Source: DATGIQ01 sp035295665
GTDB taxonomy: Bacteria > Planctomycetota > Planctomycetia > Gemmatales > Gemmataceae
DNA length: 40,606 nt
Assembly: GCA_035295665.1 (NCBI GenBank)
Contig: DATGIQ010000370.1
Span: forward strand, 1-40,606
Direction: 5' to 3'
The position numbers and the translations under genes were made by a program. Each line of letters begins with the position of its first letter. The first letter of the stretch is position 1. This document shows positions 1 through 7,160 of the stretch, piece after piece. Under the pieces are notes generated by a model that was given only the letters and a program-made list of their open reading frames with translations, was not told the DNA's origin and made no database searches.

Positions 1-1
1 G

Positions 2-2581
2 GAACCCCACGATCCTTGGAAGCATGCACACGAAGACGCCAGCCCAGATGGGCAAAGTGCCAGCCATCCCTTTCCTGTCGTCGGCGTGGGAGCGTCCGCC
101 GGTGGGCTGGAAGCGTTTACCGAGCTGTTGAAAGAGCTGCCGCCCGAGCCCGGCCTGGCGATCGTGTTTGTCGCCCACCTGGAACCGCACCACAAAAGCC
201 ATCTCGCCGAAGTCCTGAGCCGGGTCACACCGCTGGCGGTCCGCCAGGCGACCGAGGGGATGGCGGTGGAGGCCAACCATATTTATCTCATCCCACCCAA
301 CATGAACCTGGCTCTCCAAGATGGCCGGCTGACGCTCAGTCCGCGCTCGCCGGTGCCCGGGATGCATATGCCGATTGATCATCTGTTTCGCTCCCTGGCA
401 ACCATCCAGAAGAACCGAGCCATCGGTGTCATCCTATCCGGCGGCGGCAACGACGGTACGCTGGGCTTTCAGGCCATCAAGGCTGAAGGCGGCATCACGT
501 TCGCTCAGGAAGAGAGCTCAGCCAAACACAGCAGCATGCCTCACAGCGCCATTGTGGATGGTTGTGTGGACTATGTGCTGGCACCGAAGGAAATCAGCGA
601 GCAATTGCTCCGGCTGGTCGACCACCCCTATGCCAAGGAATCTGGCACTGGGCAAGTCCCCGTCGGCGAGTCGATCCGGGAAATCCTGGGTCTGCTCCGC
701 GCTGCCACCCACGTCGATTTTAGCCACTACAAGGAAATGACCGTCCAGCGCCGCATCTTTCGGCGGATGGCCCTGCAGGGGCTGGACAAGCCGGAGGAGT
801 ATGCGCGCCGCTTGCGGCAGGACCACGCGGAGTTACAGAAGCTCTTCCAGGACTTCCTGATCCGGGTGACCCAGTTCTTCCGCGATCCCGAGGCGTTCGA
901 GGCCCTCAAGGTCAGCGTGTTCCCGCATCTGCTGCACGAACGGGCGCCGGCTGTTCCCATCCGCATCTGGGTCGCCGGCTGTTCCACCGGGGAGGAGGTT
1001 TACTCGCTGGCTATCTGCCTGCTGGAATACCTGGAGGAACACACAGCGAAGTTTCCGATCACGATCCTGGCCACCGACCTCAACGAAGCCGCCCTTGATA
1101 AAGCCCGTGCCGGCACTTACGTGGATAACATCGAGATCGACGTTTCCCCGGAACGGCTGCGGCGGTTCTTCACCCGCGGGGAGGGCCATTACCAGATCAG
1201 CAAGGCGGTGCGCGACCTGTGTGTCTTCTCCCGGCACAACATGGTCACCGATCCCCCCTTCAGCCACCTGGACCTGGTCAGCTGCCGGAACGTGCTGATC
1301 TACCTGGACAACGCCTCGCAGAGACGGGTCGTGTCGATCTTGCATTACAGCCTCAAGTTGGGGGGATTCCTCTTCCTGGGGGCATCGGAGAATATCGGCT
1401 CGCTCTCGGAGCTATTTGGAGTGGCTGACGCGAAACACCGGATCTTCATGAAACGGTTGGCGGAGCTCCATTCGGCGTTGGATTTCGGTGCGGTCGTTTC
1501 TACCGAAGGCCGGTTCCAGTTCCGGGCCCACAAAGAGGGCCCGCTGTGGACCGCTCTGGATGTGCAGAAGGAAGCCGACCGCAATCTCCTGGCACGCTTC
1601 GCACCGGTCGGCGTGGTCATCGATGAGTCCGCCACCGTCCTGCAATTCCGTGGCCGGACTGCTCCCTATTTGGAACCGGCTCCCGGGTTGGCCAGCCTGG
1701 ACCTGTTTCGCATGCTTCGGGAAGGCCTGCTGACGGATGTGCGCGCCGCCATTAATCAGGCGAAGTCCGAGAATACCACGGTCATCCGGAACAACATCAC
1801 TCTCATGGAGGGGAGCGAAGCACGGCAGATACAGCTGGAAGTGATCCCGTTCAAGGTGCCCCCCAGAGGCATGCGCTTTTTCCTGGTCCTGTTCTCGGAC
1901 CGGGCCCAGTTGGCCAAGGGCGTATCCGCAGCGCCGCCGGTTCCGCTTCCCCCACCGCTGCCCCCGGACCAGCAGTCGGCCCAGCTCCAGCAGGAGATCA
2001 GTGCCTTGCGCGAATATCTCCAGTCGGCCATCGAGGAACAGGAGGGCACCAACGAGGAGCTCAAAGCCGCCAATGAGGAACTCCTGTCGGCCAACGAGGA
2101 GCTGCAAAGTACCAACGAAGAACTCCAAACCGCGAAGGAGGAGGCCCAGTCGGCCAACGAAGAGCTGGTCACGGTCAACGAGGAGCTGCGGCATCGCAAT
2201 GCGGAGTTAGCTCGCCTCAACGATGATCTGGTCCGTCTGCTCAGCGGCGTCGGCATTCCCATTATCATGGTGAGCCGCGATCTGCGGATCCGGCGCTATA
2301 CGCCCCTGGCGGAAAAGCTCTTTAACCTGATCCCCACCGATGTCGCCCGGCCGCTGAGCGATATCAAGCCCAACCTCAAGGTCGCCGACCTGACCCAGCT
2401 CATTGCCAACGTGATCGATCACTTGACGCCGCACGAAAGCGAAATCCAGGATAAGGACGGGCGCTGGTACTCGCTGCGCATTCGTCCCTACGTTACCCTG
2501 GATGGCAAGATCGACGGCGCGTCCTTGGTCTTGCTGGACATCGACAAATACAGGCCAAAGGAGAAAACACCAACCAACTGA
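2..2581 (+). CDS. CheB-CheR fusion with C-terminal coiled coil and PAS domain (5' partial)
   Basis: Hybrid chemoreceptor methylesterase/methyltransferase. The frame is open to the left edge and contains no ATG, GTG or TTG before the GTG at 86. That GTG lies inside the CheB core motif (FPVVGVGASAGGLEAF), so the true start is left of the window. The CheB triad is visible: Ser in GASAGG (about 95), His in AHLEPHHKS, Asp in GGGNDGT (about 450). The CheR domain follows (about 690-1460) with its N-terminal helical part, the SAM-binding AGCSTGEEVYSLA and the CRNVLIYL motif. A PAS-like region comes next, then a long heptad coiled coil rich in NEEL repeats (about 1970-2220), then a C-terminal PAS. No histidine kinase domain follows. 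Such fusions usually act with orphan histidine kinases and receivers; remnants of one and an intact receiver lie just downstream. Confidence 0.93.
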   Translation, partial: EPHDPWKHAHEDASPDGQSASHPFPVVGVGASAGGLEAFTELLKELPPEPGLAIVFVAHLEPHHKSHLAEVLSRVTPLAVRQATEGMAVEANHIYLIPPNMNLALQDGRLTLSPRSPVPGMHMPIDHLFRSLATIQKNRAIGVILSGGGNDGTLGFQAIKAEGGITFAQEESSAKHSSMPHSAIVDGCVDYVLAPKEISEQLLRLVDHPYAKESGTGQVPVGESIREILGLLRAATHVDFSHYKEMTVQRRIFRRMALQGLDKPEEYARRLRQDHAELQKLFQDFLIRVTQFFRDPEAFEALKVSVFPHLLHERAPAVPIRIWVAGCSTGEEVYSLAICLLEYLEEHTAKFPITILATDLNEAALDKARAGTYVDNIEIDVSPERLRRFFTRGEGHYQISKAVRDLCVFSRHNMVTDPPFSHLDLVSCRNVLIYLDNASQRRVVSILHYSLKLGGFLFLGASENIGSLSELFGVADAKHRIFMKRLAELHSALDFGAVVSTEGRFQFRAHKEGPLWTALDVQKEADRNLLARFAPVGVVIDESATVLQFRGRTAPYLEPAPGLASLDLFRMLREGLLTDVRAAINQAKSENTTVIRNNITLMEGSEARQIQLEVIPFKVPPRGMRFFLVLFSDRAQLAKGVSAAPPVPLPPPLPPDQQSAQLQQEISALREYLQSAIEEQEGTNEELKAANEELLSANEELQSTNEELQTAKEEAQSANEELVTVNEELRHRNAELARLNDDLVRLLSGVGIPIIMVSRDLRIRRYTPLAEKLFNLIPTDVARPLSDIKPNLKVADLTQLIANVIDHLTPHESEIQDKDGRWYSLRIRPYVTLDGKIDGASLVLLDIDKYRPKEKTPTN

Positions 2582-2644
2582 CAAGAAAAGAAGGAGGTTT
2601 GGCGACGGTAAGAACCGGATGGGATATAGGCGAGAGGAAAATGG

Positions 2645-2986
2645 ATGGCTGGCCACGACAGGATTGTCCTTGGCGCTTCCGCGGGCGGCGTGAAGGTATT
2701 GGCCCGGCAGCAGTCGCTTTCGCTGGAGGCTGCGCTCTGGACTGCCGCCCGCATCTTCAAGGAGAAGACCATTCTGTCCCGCCCGCTCGCCGCCCAGCAA
2801 CAGCAACGCGGCAACGCGGAATCGGCGGCACGGTTCATGGATGAGGCCCGGCGGTGGGAGCACTACGCCGCCCTCATCCGGGATTGCCTGTTGCGGCGGC
2901 AGAACAAGAGCGACAGTCCGTCCGAAGGGCAAGAGCCCTCACGCAGCACGCAATCGGAAGAAAATTCCCGCGGTCCGGCCGGTTAG
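2645..2986 (+). pseudogene. Internally deleted CheB-like reading frame (113 aa)
   Basis: The short frame begins MAGHDRIVLGASAGGVKVL, the N-terminal strand and catalytic-serine loop of a stand-alone CheB methylesterase. From about residue 20 it continues directly with a sequence like the helical C-terminal tail of such proteins (SLEAALWTAARIFKEK ... ARFMDEARRWEHYAALIRDCLL). The whole central catalytic domain, including the His and Asp of the triad, is missing, yet the frame is not broken. The start at 2645 has a GAGAGGA ribosome-binding site. It cannot be an active esterase. It is either a decaying gene or a small protein that kept the ends. The family assignment rests on my recognition of both ends, not on an alignment. 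Confidence 0.6.
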
Positions 2987-2997
2987 GGCATCCCATC

Positions 2998-3020
2998 GTT
3001 TCGCAGGGGTTGTGCGAAAC
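2998..3020. repeat. Short palindrome GTTTCGCA/TGCGAAAC
   Basis: Perfect 8-bp inverted repeat with a 7-nt spacer between the CheB and kinase remnants. It shares the GTTTCGC edge of the larger palindromes at 13494 and 24880, so it may be a shortened relative. Confidence 0.5.
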
Positions 3021-3042
3021 AAGAAGAGCAGGATGAATCAGA

Positions 3043-3238
3043 GTGGCTATGCCCGTTCCGCTGACTCACGAGAGCCGCAATGCCCGGCAACGGATTCAGG
3101 TCTGCCTGGAGATCCTCCGAGTGCGGCTCGAGGACCGGCCGGCGGATCGTGGAGGCCCACGGTGGACAGATCGCCGTGGGCGAGAGCACGCAACCCGGGA
3201 CGGAAATCGTGATTACGCTGCCTCGCAATCGTGGGTAA
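3043..3238 (+). pseudogene. Histidine kinase remnant: HisKA start joined to HATPase end
   Basis: Around 3058-3138 one frame reads LTHESRNARQRIQVCLEILR, a phospho-acceptor helix of the type found in PAS/HisKA kinases (His in LTHESRN). At about 3135-3140 the reading frame shifts and the sequence becomes RRIVEAHGGQIAVGES ... GTEIVITLPRNRG, ending in TAA at 3236-3238. This is the usual last strand and G2-box region of a HATPase_c domain. Most of the dimerisation helix pair and the ATP-binding core are absent. The fragment is best read as a deletion product of a kinase that once sat between the CheB-type genes and the receiver at 3470. Confidence 0.6.
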
Positions 3239-3469
3239 TCATGGGACCGCAGTTTTCGGAGGGCGTGTTGAAGAAGGACGCAAGGAACGGACCGAACACC
3301 GTTACGCGGTCCAGCAAATTCTGCACTTCCTGCCGAAATAGCCTTTCCAGTGCCATTGGCCTGCGATATACGTGCATTGTGAGGGCGAAAGCCGCACGAA
3401 GATTCGCTCGACGTCGCAGGTTTCGCATCCCAACGAAATTTTTCACGTTCACAAGAAAGAGCCACTGAG

Positions 3470-4210
3470 ATGGATGCTCTGTCGCGATTCGACGACCGCC
3501 ACGATGGACCCGCTGGACCAAATGCTTCGGCCGGCCAGAGGCTGCGGGTCCTGATTGTCGATGACGATGCGGACACCGCCGATACGATGGCGATTTTGCT
3601 CGGCCATTGGGGGTTTGAGGCGACCGCGGTCCGTACCGGCGCGGAAGCCTTGCAGATGATGAAGGCGCTGCGCCCCGACGTCATCTTGCTGGATATTGGC
3701 ATGCCGGGCATGAACGGCTTCGAGCTTGCCCGCCGCCTCCGCGAAACGGTGCCTGCAAGAGGAAAAGCCCCTTTTCTCATCGCCGTTTCGGGATACGGCG
3801 ATGCGCAAACCTGCCAGCGCTCCCAGGAAGCGGGCATCAACCTTCACCTCATCAAGCCGGTGGAGCCGGCCTATTTGGAAGAGTTGCTGCGGCGGTTCCA
3901 ATCCATCGTGGTTCCGGCGGCAGAGTGTCGGACCTCAGAGCGCTACCGCCATCCCCGTCTCATTCCGACCCTCCGCCATTGGAGCCAGCGGACGATGCTG
4001 AGGCAAAGTCTGGTGCGCGCCAATGCGATCGTTCAGAGCGGCACGGAAATCGTGTCCACTCTGCGAACGACCCGCGACAAACAAGAATGGTCCCGCCTTC
4101 GCAGCGCGTGGTGTGAGCGGAGTGCGCAGTTCCTGGATGAAGTGGAAAGAATCCAACGCTTGCTCGTCTCCTTTCAGCGCTGGGGAACTGGGACCACGAC
4201 CGACGTGTGA
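3470..4210 (+). CDS. Response regulator with novel C-terminal helical region
   Basis: 246 residues. The N-terminal receiver (about 25-145) has the acidic pair in LIVDDDAD, the phospho-acceptor Asp75 in ILLDIGMPG, the Ser in AVSGYG and the conserved Lys in LIKPVEP. The remaining 100 residues are Arg-rich and probably helical (RANAIVQSGTEIVSTLRTT ... ERIQRLLVSFQRW). They contain no DNA-binding, GGDEF or phosphatase motif that I recognise, so the output is unknown. The ATG at 3470 has only a weak purine-rich upstream stretch. The gene follows CheB and kinase remnants, so its original kinase partner may be lost. A strong terminator follows at 4236. Confidence 0.88.
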   Translation: MDALSRFDDRHDGPAGPNASAGQRLRVLIVDDDADTADTMAILLGHWGFEATAVRTGAEALQMMKALRPDVILLDIGMPGMNGFELARRLRETVPARGKAPFLIAVSGYGDAQTCQRSQEAGINLHLIKPVEPAYLEELLRRFQSIVVPAAECRTSERYRHPRLIPTLRHWSQRTMLRQSLVRANAIVQSGTEIVSTLRTTRDKQEWSRLRSAWCERSAQFLDEVERIQRLLVSFQRWGTGTTTDV

Positions 4211-4235
4211 ACCATCGTTGGTTCTTGGTTGAGGG

Positions 4236-4266
4236 AACGCCCCGTGGAGCCCCCGCGGGGCGTTTT
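4236..4266 (+). terminator. Rho-independent terminator after the response regulator
   Basis: A 9-bp stem AACGCCCCG / CGGGGCGTT (4236-4244 with 4256-4264) closes over an 11-nt loop and ends in a short T run. The right half plus flank (GGGGCGTTTTGCTGCGC) resembles the terminator at 7010, suggesting a shared terminator cassette. Confidence 0.8.
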
Positions 4267-4402
4267 GCTGCGCAGCGAGGCCGCTGCCCAAGATGCGCGG
4301 ATTTTATCGGTTGTAAGATTTTTTTGGATTTTGCTTGCAATCCCCCCTTCGCTTGATCAAACTGTTACCCTACGGAGCCTGACACTGCTACGCTACGGTC
4401 TC

Positions 4403-4547
4403 CTCTCTCCCAAGCGGGACGGGAAAGTTCCTCGATTCGCACGGTTACCGTAACCAGTCGGCAGCGTTGGGCGTGGTCAGTTTTGTGGTGGGCGTTACCC
4501 ACCGGATCACATTGTCGTGCCGGAAGGGTCCGGCAGAGGAGGGTTCA
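4403..4547 (+). promoter_or_regulatory. Conserved leader of LamG gene 1 with hairpin before the RBS
   Basis: About 145 nt resemble 5383-5528. Shared blocks include TCTCCCAAGCG, GCACGGT, GTCGGCA, ACATTGTCGTGCCGG and GTCCGGCAGAGGAGGGTTC. Just before the ribosome-binding site both copies can form the stem TGCCGG / CCGGCA (here 4518-4523 with 4530-4535), with loops that differ in sequence. Conservation of the stem suggests a role in translation or mRNA stability; that role is inferred. Confidence 0.55.
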
Positions 4548-5339
4548 ATGAAGCGTTTTGAGCGAATGGGACTCGGAGTTGGGCTTGCCGTACTCGCCTT
4601 GGGCGCGCTGGCACCGTGCGCCTGGGCAGACATCAGCTATTCGAGTGTGATCATCGGGGACGGGCCCGTCGGGTATTACCGGTTAGGGGAAGCGCAAGCG
4701 GACTCGGTTGCGTTCGACTCCTCCGGTTACCAATTCACGCGCAATGGCGTCTACTCGCGTGGGGTTGTCAACGGTGTGGCCGGCGCCATCAAGGGGGACA
4801 CAGACACGGCGGCAAACTTTGATGGGATGACGAGCTTTGTTGCGGTCGACAGTGGCCAGTCCAGCCCCTTCAACAACACCAACTCCTTCAGCCTGGAGGC
4901 GTGGGTCATCAACGCCGGCAGTCTGGAGAATTATTCCCGGATCATCTCCACGCGTGTGTTACCCCCTGCCACGTCGGGCGGTTTTGGTCTGGGCATCGTC
5001 GGTGCGAGCAATAACGCGCGCTTTACGACTTTCGGCGTCAAGGACTATGATTCGAGCGCGACGAACATCCCGGTCGATGGCATGTGGCATCACCTCGTGG
5101 TGGTGATGGACAGCACCAATACCGCCAACTTCTTCTTGGATGGCCAGCAAACCGACGCCATCCCCTTTGCCTCGCCCTGCCGCACCAGTCCGTCGGACCT
5201 GTTCATTGGCCGAAATCCCGTGTCGGACGGCAATCCCGGTCTCTACGAATACTGGAACGGGAGCATCGACGAAGTCGCCATTTACAATTATGAGCTGACT
5301 CCGGGCCAAATCGCCGCGCATTACGCTGCGGCCCAGTAA
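4548..5339 (+). CDS. Secreted LamG / concanavalin-like domain protein
   Basis: 263 residues. The ATG at 4548 is chosen because it has a GAGGAGGG ribosome-binding site and opens a signal peptide (MKRFERMGLGVGLAVLALGALAPCAWA, cleaved near residue 27). The mature part is one LamG-type jelly-roll domain: YSSVIIGDGPVGYYRLGE at the start, SFSLEAWVINAG in the middle, WHHLVVVMD and the closing GSIDEVAIYNYELTPGQIAAHY. This fold binds glycans or forms structural surface modules; no catalytic residues are evident. No PEP-CTERM or other sorting tail is seen. The next gene is a two-domain paralogue with a similar leader. Confidence 0.85.
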   Translation: MKRFERMGLGVGLAVLALGALAPCAWADISYSSVIIGDGPVGYYRLGEAQADSVAFDSSGYQFTRNGVYSRGVVNGVAGAIKGDTDTAANFDGMTSFVAVDSGQSSPFNNTNSFSLEAWVINAGSLENYSRIISTRVLPPATSGGFGLGIVGASNNARFTTFGVKDYDSSATNIPVDGMWHHLVVVMDSTNTANFFLDGQQTDAIPFASPCRTSPSDLFIGRNPVSDGNPGLYEYWNGSIDEVAIYNYELTPGQIAAHYAAAQ

Positions 5340-5350
5340 GGGCAAACCCA

Positions 5351-5380
5351 GTGCACGGCCAGTCGTGGCCGTGCACGTTT
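5351..5380 (+). terminator. Terminator after LamG gene 1
   Basis: A perfect 11-bp stem GTGCACGGCCA / TGGCCGTGCAC (5351-5361 with 5366-5376) and a 4-nt loop are followed by GTTTCTTCTCT. It lies 11 nt after the stop codon. Confidence 0.8.
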
Positions 5381-5382
5381 CT

Positions 5383-5528
5383 TCTCTCCCAAGCGAGACA
5401 GGAACGTCATCCGCTCCGCACGGTGACCGCAACCGGTCGGCAACATGAGGCGTGGACACTTTCTGTGGTTGACATCATCCACTGGATTACATTGTCGTGC
5501 CGGGGAGGGTCCGGCAGAGGAGGGTTCG
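5383..5528 (+). promoter_or_regulatory. Conserved leader of LamG gene 2
   Basis: Second copy of the leader described at 4403. The stem TGCCGG / CCGGCA lies at 5498-5503 and 5511-5516, directly before GAGGAGGG. A TTGACA at about 5469 is not shared with the first copy and has no clear -10 partner. Confidence 0.5.
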
Positions 5529-6983
5529 ATGATGAAGCGTTTGTTTGCGCAGGGACAGTGGGGGCTGATCGCACTCCTGGCTTTGGGTACGACCGTTGCG
5601 ATAACGCCCCGTGCCTCTGCCGCCGCGGGCTATTCCAGCGTCATCCTGGCCGATAAGCCACTGGGTTACTGGCGGCTGGGTGAATCCGACCCCGGCCAGC
5701 CGGCGAAGGATGCCTCCGGCAACGGCAACGACGGTACCTATGCCGGAGGAATCACGCTCGGCCAAGCCGGTGCGATTAGCCGGGATTCGGATACGGCCGC
5801 GGCGTTTGACGGATCGACCGGGTACGTGGACATCCCCAGCAGTGCGGGAGGGACCTTCGACCTGGCCAACAGCTTCAGCCTGGAAGCCTGGGTCATCAAC
5901 AAGGGCCAGTTCGGATCGGGACAGGCCGGCCGAATCTTTTCGAATCGCCAACCCGGCTACGGACTCGGAATCGTCCATACGGGGGGAACCACGGACGCTG
6001 TCCGCTTCACCACGTTTGGCGTCAAGGACTATGATTCGAATGCCACCATCGTCCCGGAGGACGGCAATTGGCATCATCTTGTGGTGGTCTTCGACAGCAA
6101 CAACACGGCCACATTCTATCTCGACGGCAACTTCACGGACGCCATCGGCGGGCCCGGACCAGCCAATAGCAGCGGTTCGCACCTCTGGATCGGTAGCAAT
6201 CCGGTGAGCCCCGAGTATTTCAACGGCAGCATCGATGAAGCGGCCATCTACAACTATGAGTTGACGGCCAGCCAGGTCAAGGCCCACTTCCAGGCCGGCG
6301 CGCCCTATCCTGCCGTCGTCGTGTCCGACACACCGCTGGGCTACTGGCGGCTGGGTGAGTCCGATCCCAGCCAGCCGGCGAAGGATGCCTCCGGCAACGG
6401 CAACGATGGCATCTATAACGGCGGAATCACGCTGGGTCAGACCGGTGCGATCAATGGCGATCCGAACACGGCCGCTCTCTTCGATGGGTCGTCGGGTTAT
6501 GTCGACATCCCCAGCGGCGGGGCCGGAGGAACCTTTGACCTCCTTTCCAGCTTCAGCCTGGAAGCCTGGGTCATCAACGCCGGCCAATTCGGATCGGGAC
6601 AGGCCGGTCGGATCCTCTCCAATCGCCAACCTGGTTATGGGTTCGGGATCATCCATGCGGGGGGAACGACGGATGCGATGCGCTTCACGACCTTCGCCGT
6701 CAAGGACTATGATTCGAATGCGACCATTGTGCCCGAAGACGGCAATTGGCATCATGTGGTCGTAGTTTTTGACAGCAGCTACACGGCGACTTTCTACCTC
6801 GACGGTAGATTTACGGAGGCCATCCCCGGACCGGGACCGGCGCACAGCAGTGCTTCCGATCTCTGGATTGGGAGTAATCCGGCGAGCCCGGAATGGTTTA
6901 ATGGCAGCATCGACGAGGCAGCGGTCTACAGCTATGAGTTGACGGCCGCCCAAGTCCAGGCGCACTTCCAAGCCGGCCAGTAG
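5529..6983 (+). CDS. Secreted protein with two tandem LamG domains
   Basis: 484 residues. The ATG at 5529 follows GAGGAGGGTTCG, and a signal peptide runs to about residue 33 (ending PRASAAA). Two jelly-roll domains (about 35-258 and 263-484) are nearly the same sequence: both start with a VLGYWRLGESDPxQPAKDASG-like block, contain SFSLEAWVIN and ARFTTF/MRFTTF-like strands ending VKDYDSNATIVPEDGNWHH, and end GSIDEAA(I/V)Y.YELTA.QV.AHFQAG. The internal duplication is recent enough to be obvious at DNA level. The protein is probably extracellular and may bind carbohydrate; no catalytic residue is seen. A terminator follows. Confidence 0.87.
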   Translation: MMKRLFAQGQWGLIALLALGTTVAITPRASAAAGYSSVILADKPLGYWRLGESDPGQPAKDASGNGNDGTYAGGITLGQAGAISRDSDTAAAFDGSTGYVDIPSSAGGTFDLANSFSLEAWVINKGQFGSGQAGRIFSNRQPGYGLGIVHTGGTTDAVRFTTFGVKDYDSNATIVPEDGNWHHLVVVFDSNNTATFYLDGNFTDAIGGPGPANSSGSHLWIGSNPVSPEYFNGSIDEAAIYNYELTASQVKAHFQAGAPYPAVVVSDTPLGYWRLGESDPSQPAKDASGNGNDGIYNGGITLGQTGAINGDPNTAALFDGSSGYVDIPSGGAGGTFDLLSSFSLEAWVINAGQFGSGQAGRILSNRQPGYGFGIIHAGGTTDAMRFTTFAVKDYDSNATIVPEDGNWHHVVVVFDSSYTATFYLDGRFTEAIPGPGPAHSSASDLWIGSNPASPEWFNGSIDEAAVYSYELTAAQVQAHFQAGQ

Positions 6984-7009
6984 ATCCGTTTCGGAGCCAA
7001 CGTCCATGG

Positions 7010-7040
7010 ACGCCCCGCGGCAAACGCCGCGGGGCGTTCT
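7010..7040 (+). terminator. Strong terminator after LamG gene 2
   Basis: A perfect 12-bp stem ACGCCCCGCGGC / GCCGCGGGGCGT (7010-7021 with 7026-7037) with loop AAAC is followed by TCTGCTGCGC. It resembles the terminator at 4236. Confidence 0.8.
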
Positions 7041-7160
7041 GCTGCGCGGCCTGCTGATCGGACGGCGCCGGTATCGTTCTCATTTCCGGCTCATAATCCA
7101 TCCGCTAGACTAGTTGGTTTGGACTGGTAATTCACCCCATGTGATTGGGAAAGGTTCACG

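Larger units (their letters stand above)
4211..4547. other. Gene-poor stretch: terminator plus LamG leader
   Basis: It holds the terminator at 4236 and, from about 4403, a leader that resembles the one before the second LamG gene (5383-5528). An AT-rich stretch at about 4305-4375 may hold a promoter, but I cannot pick convincing -35 and -10 boxes. Confidence 0.5.

Noticed and set aside
86..2581. GTG at 86 as the true start of the CheB-CheR gene
   Set aside because: It falls within the CheB core motif, and the frame is open to the window edge with the expected preceding residues.
5487..7007. Long open frame (506 codons) on the strand opposite the LamG gene
   Set aside because: It mirrors the codon bias of the real gene. 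It has no family motif, whereas the plus strand encodes signal peptide and LamG domains.
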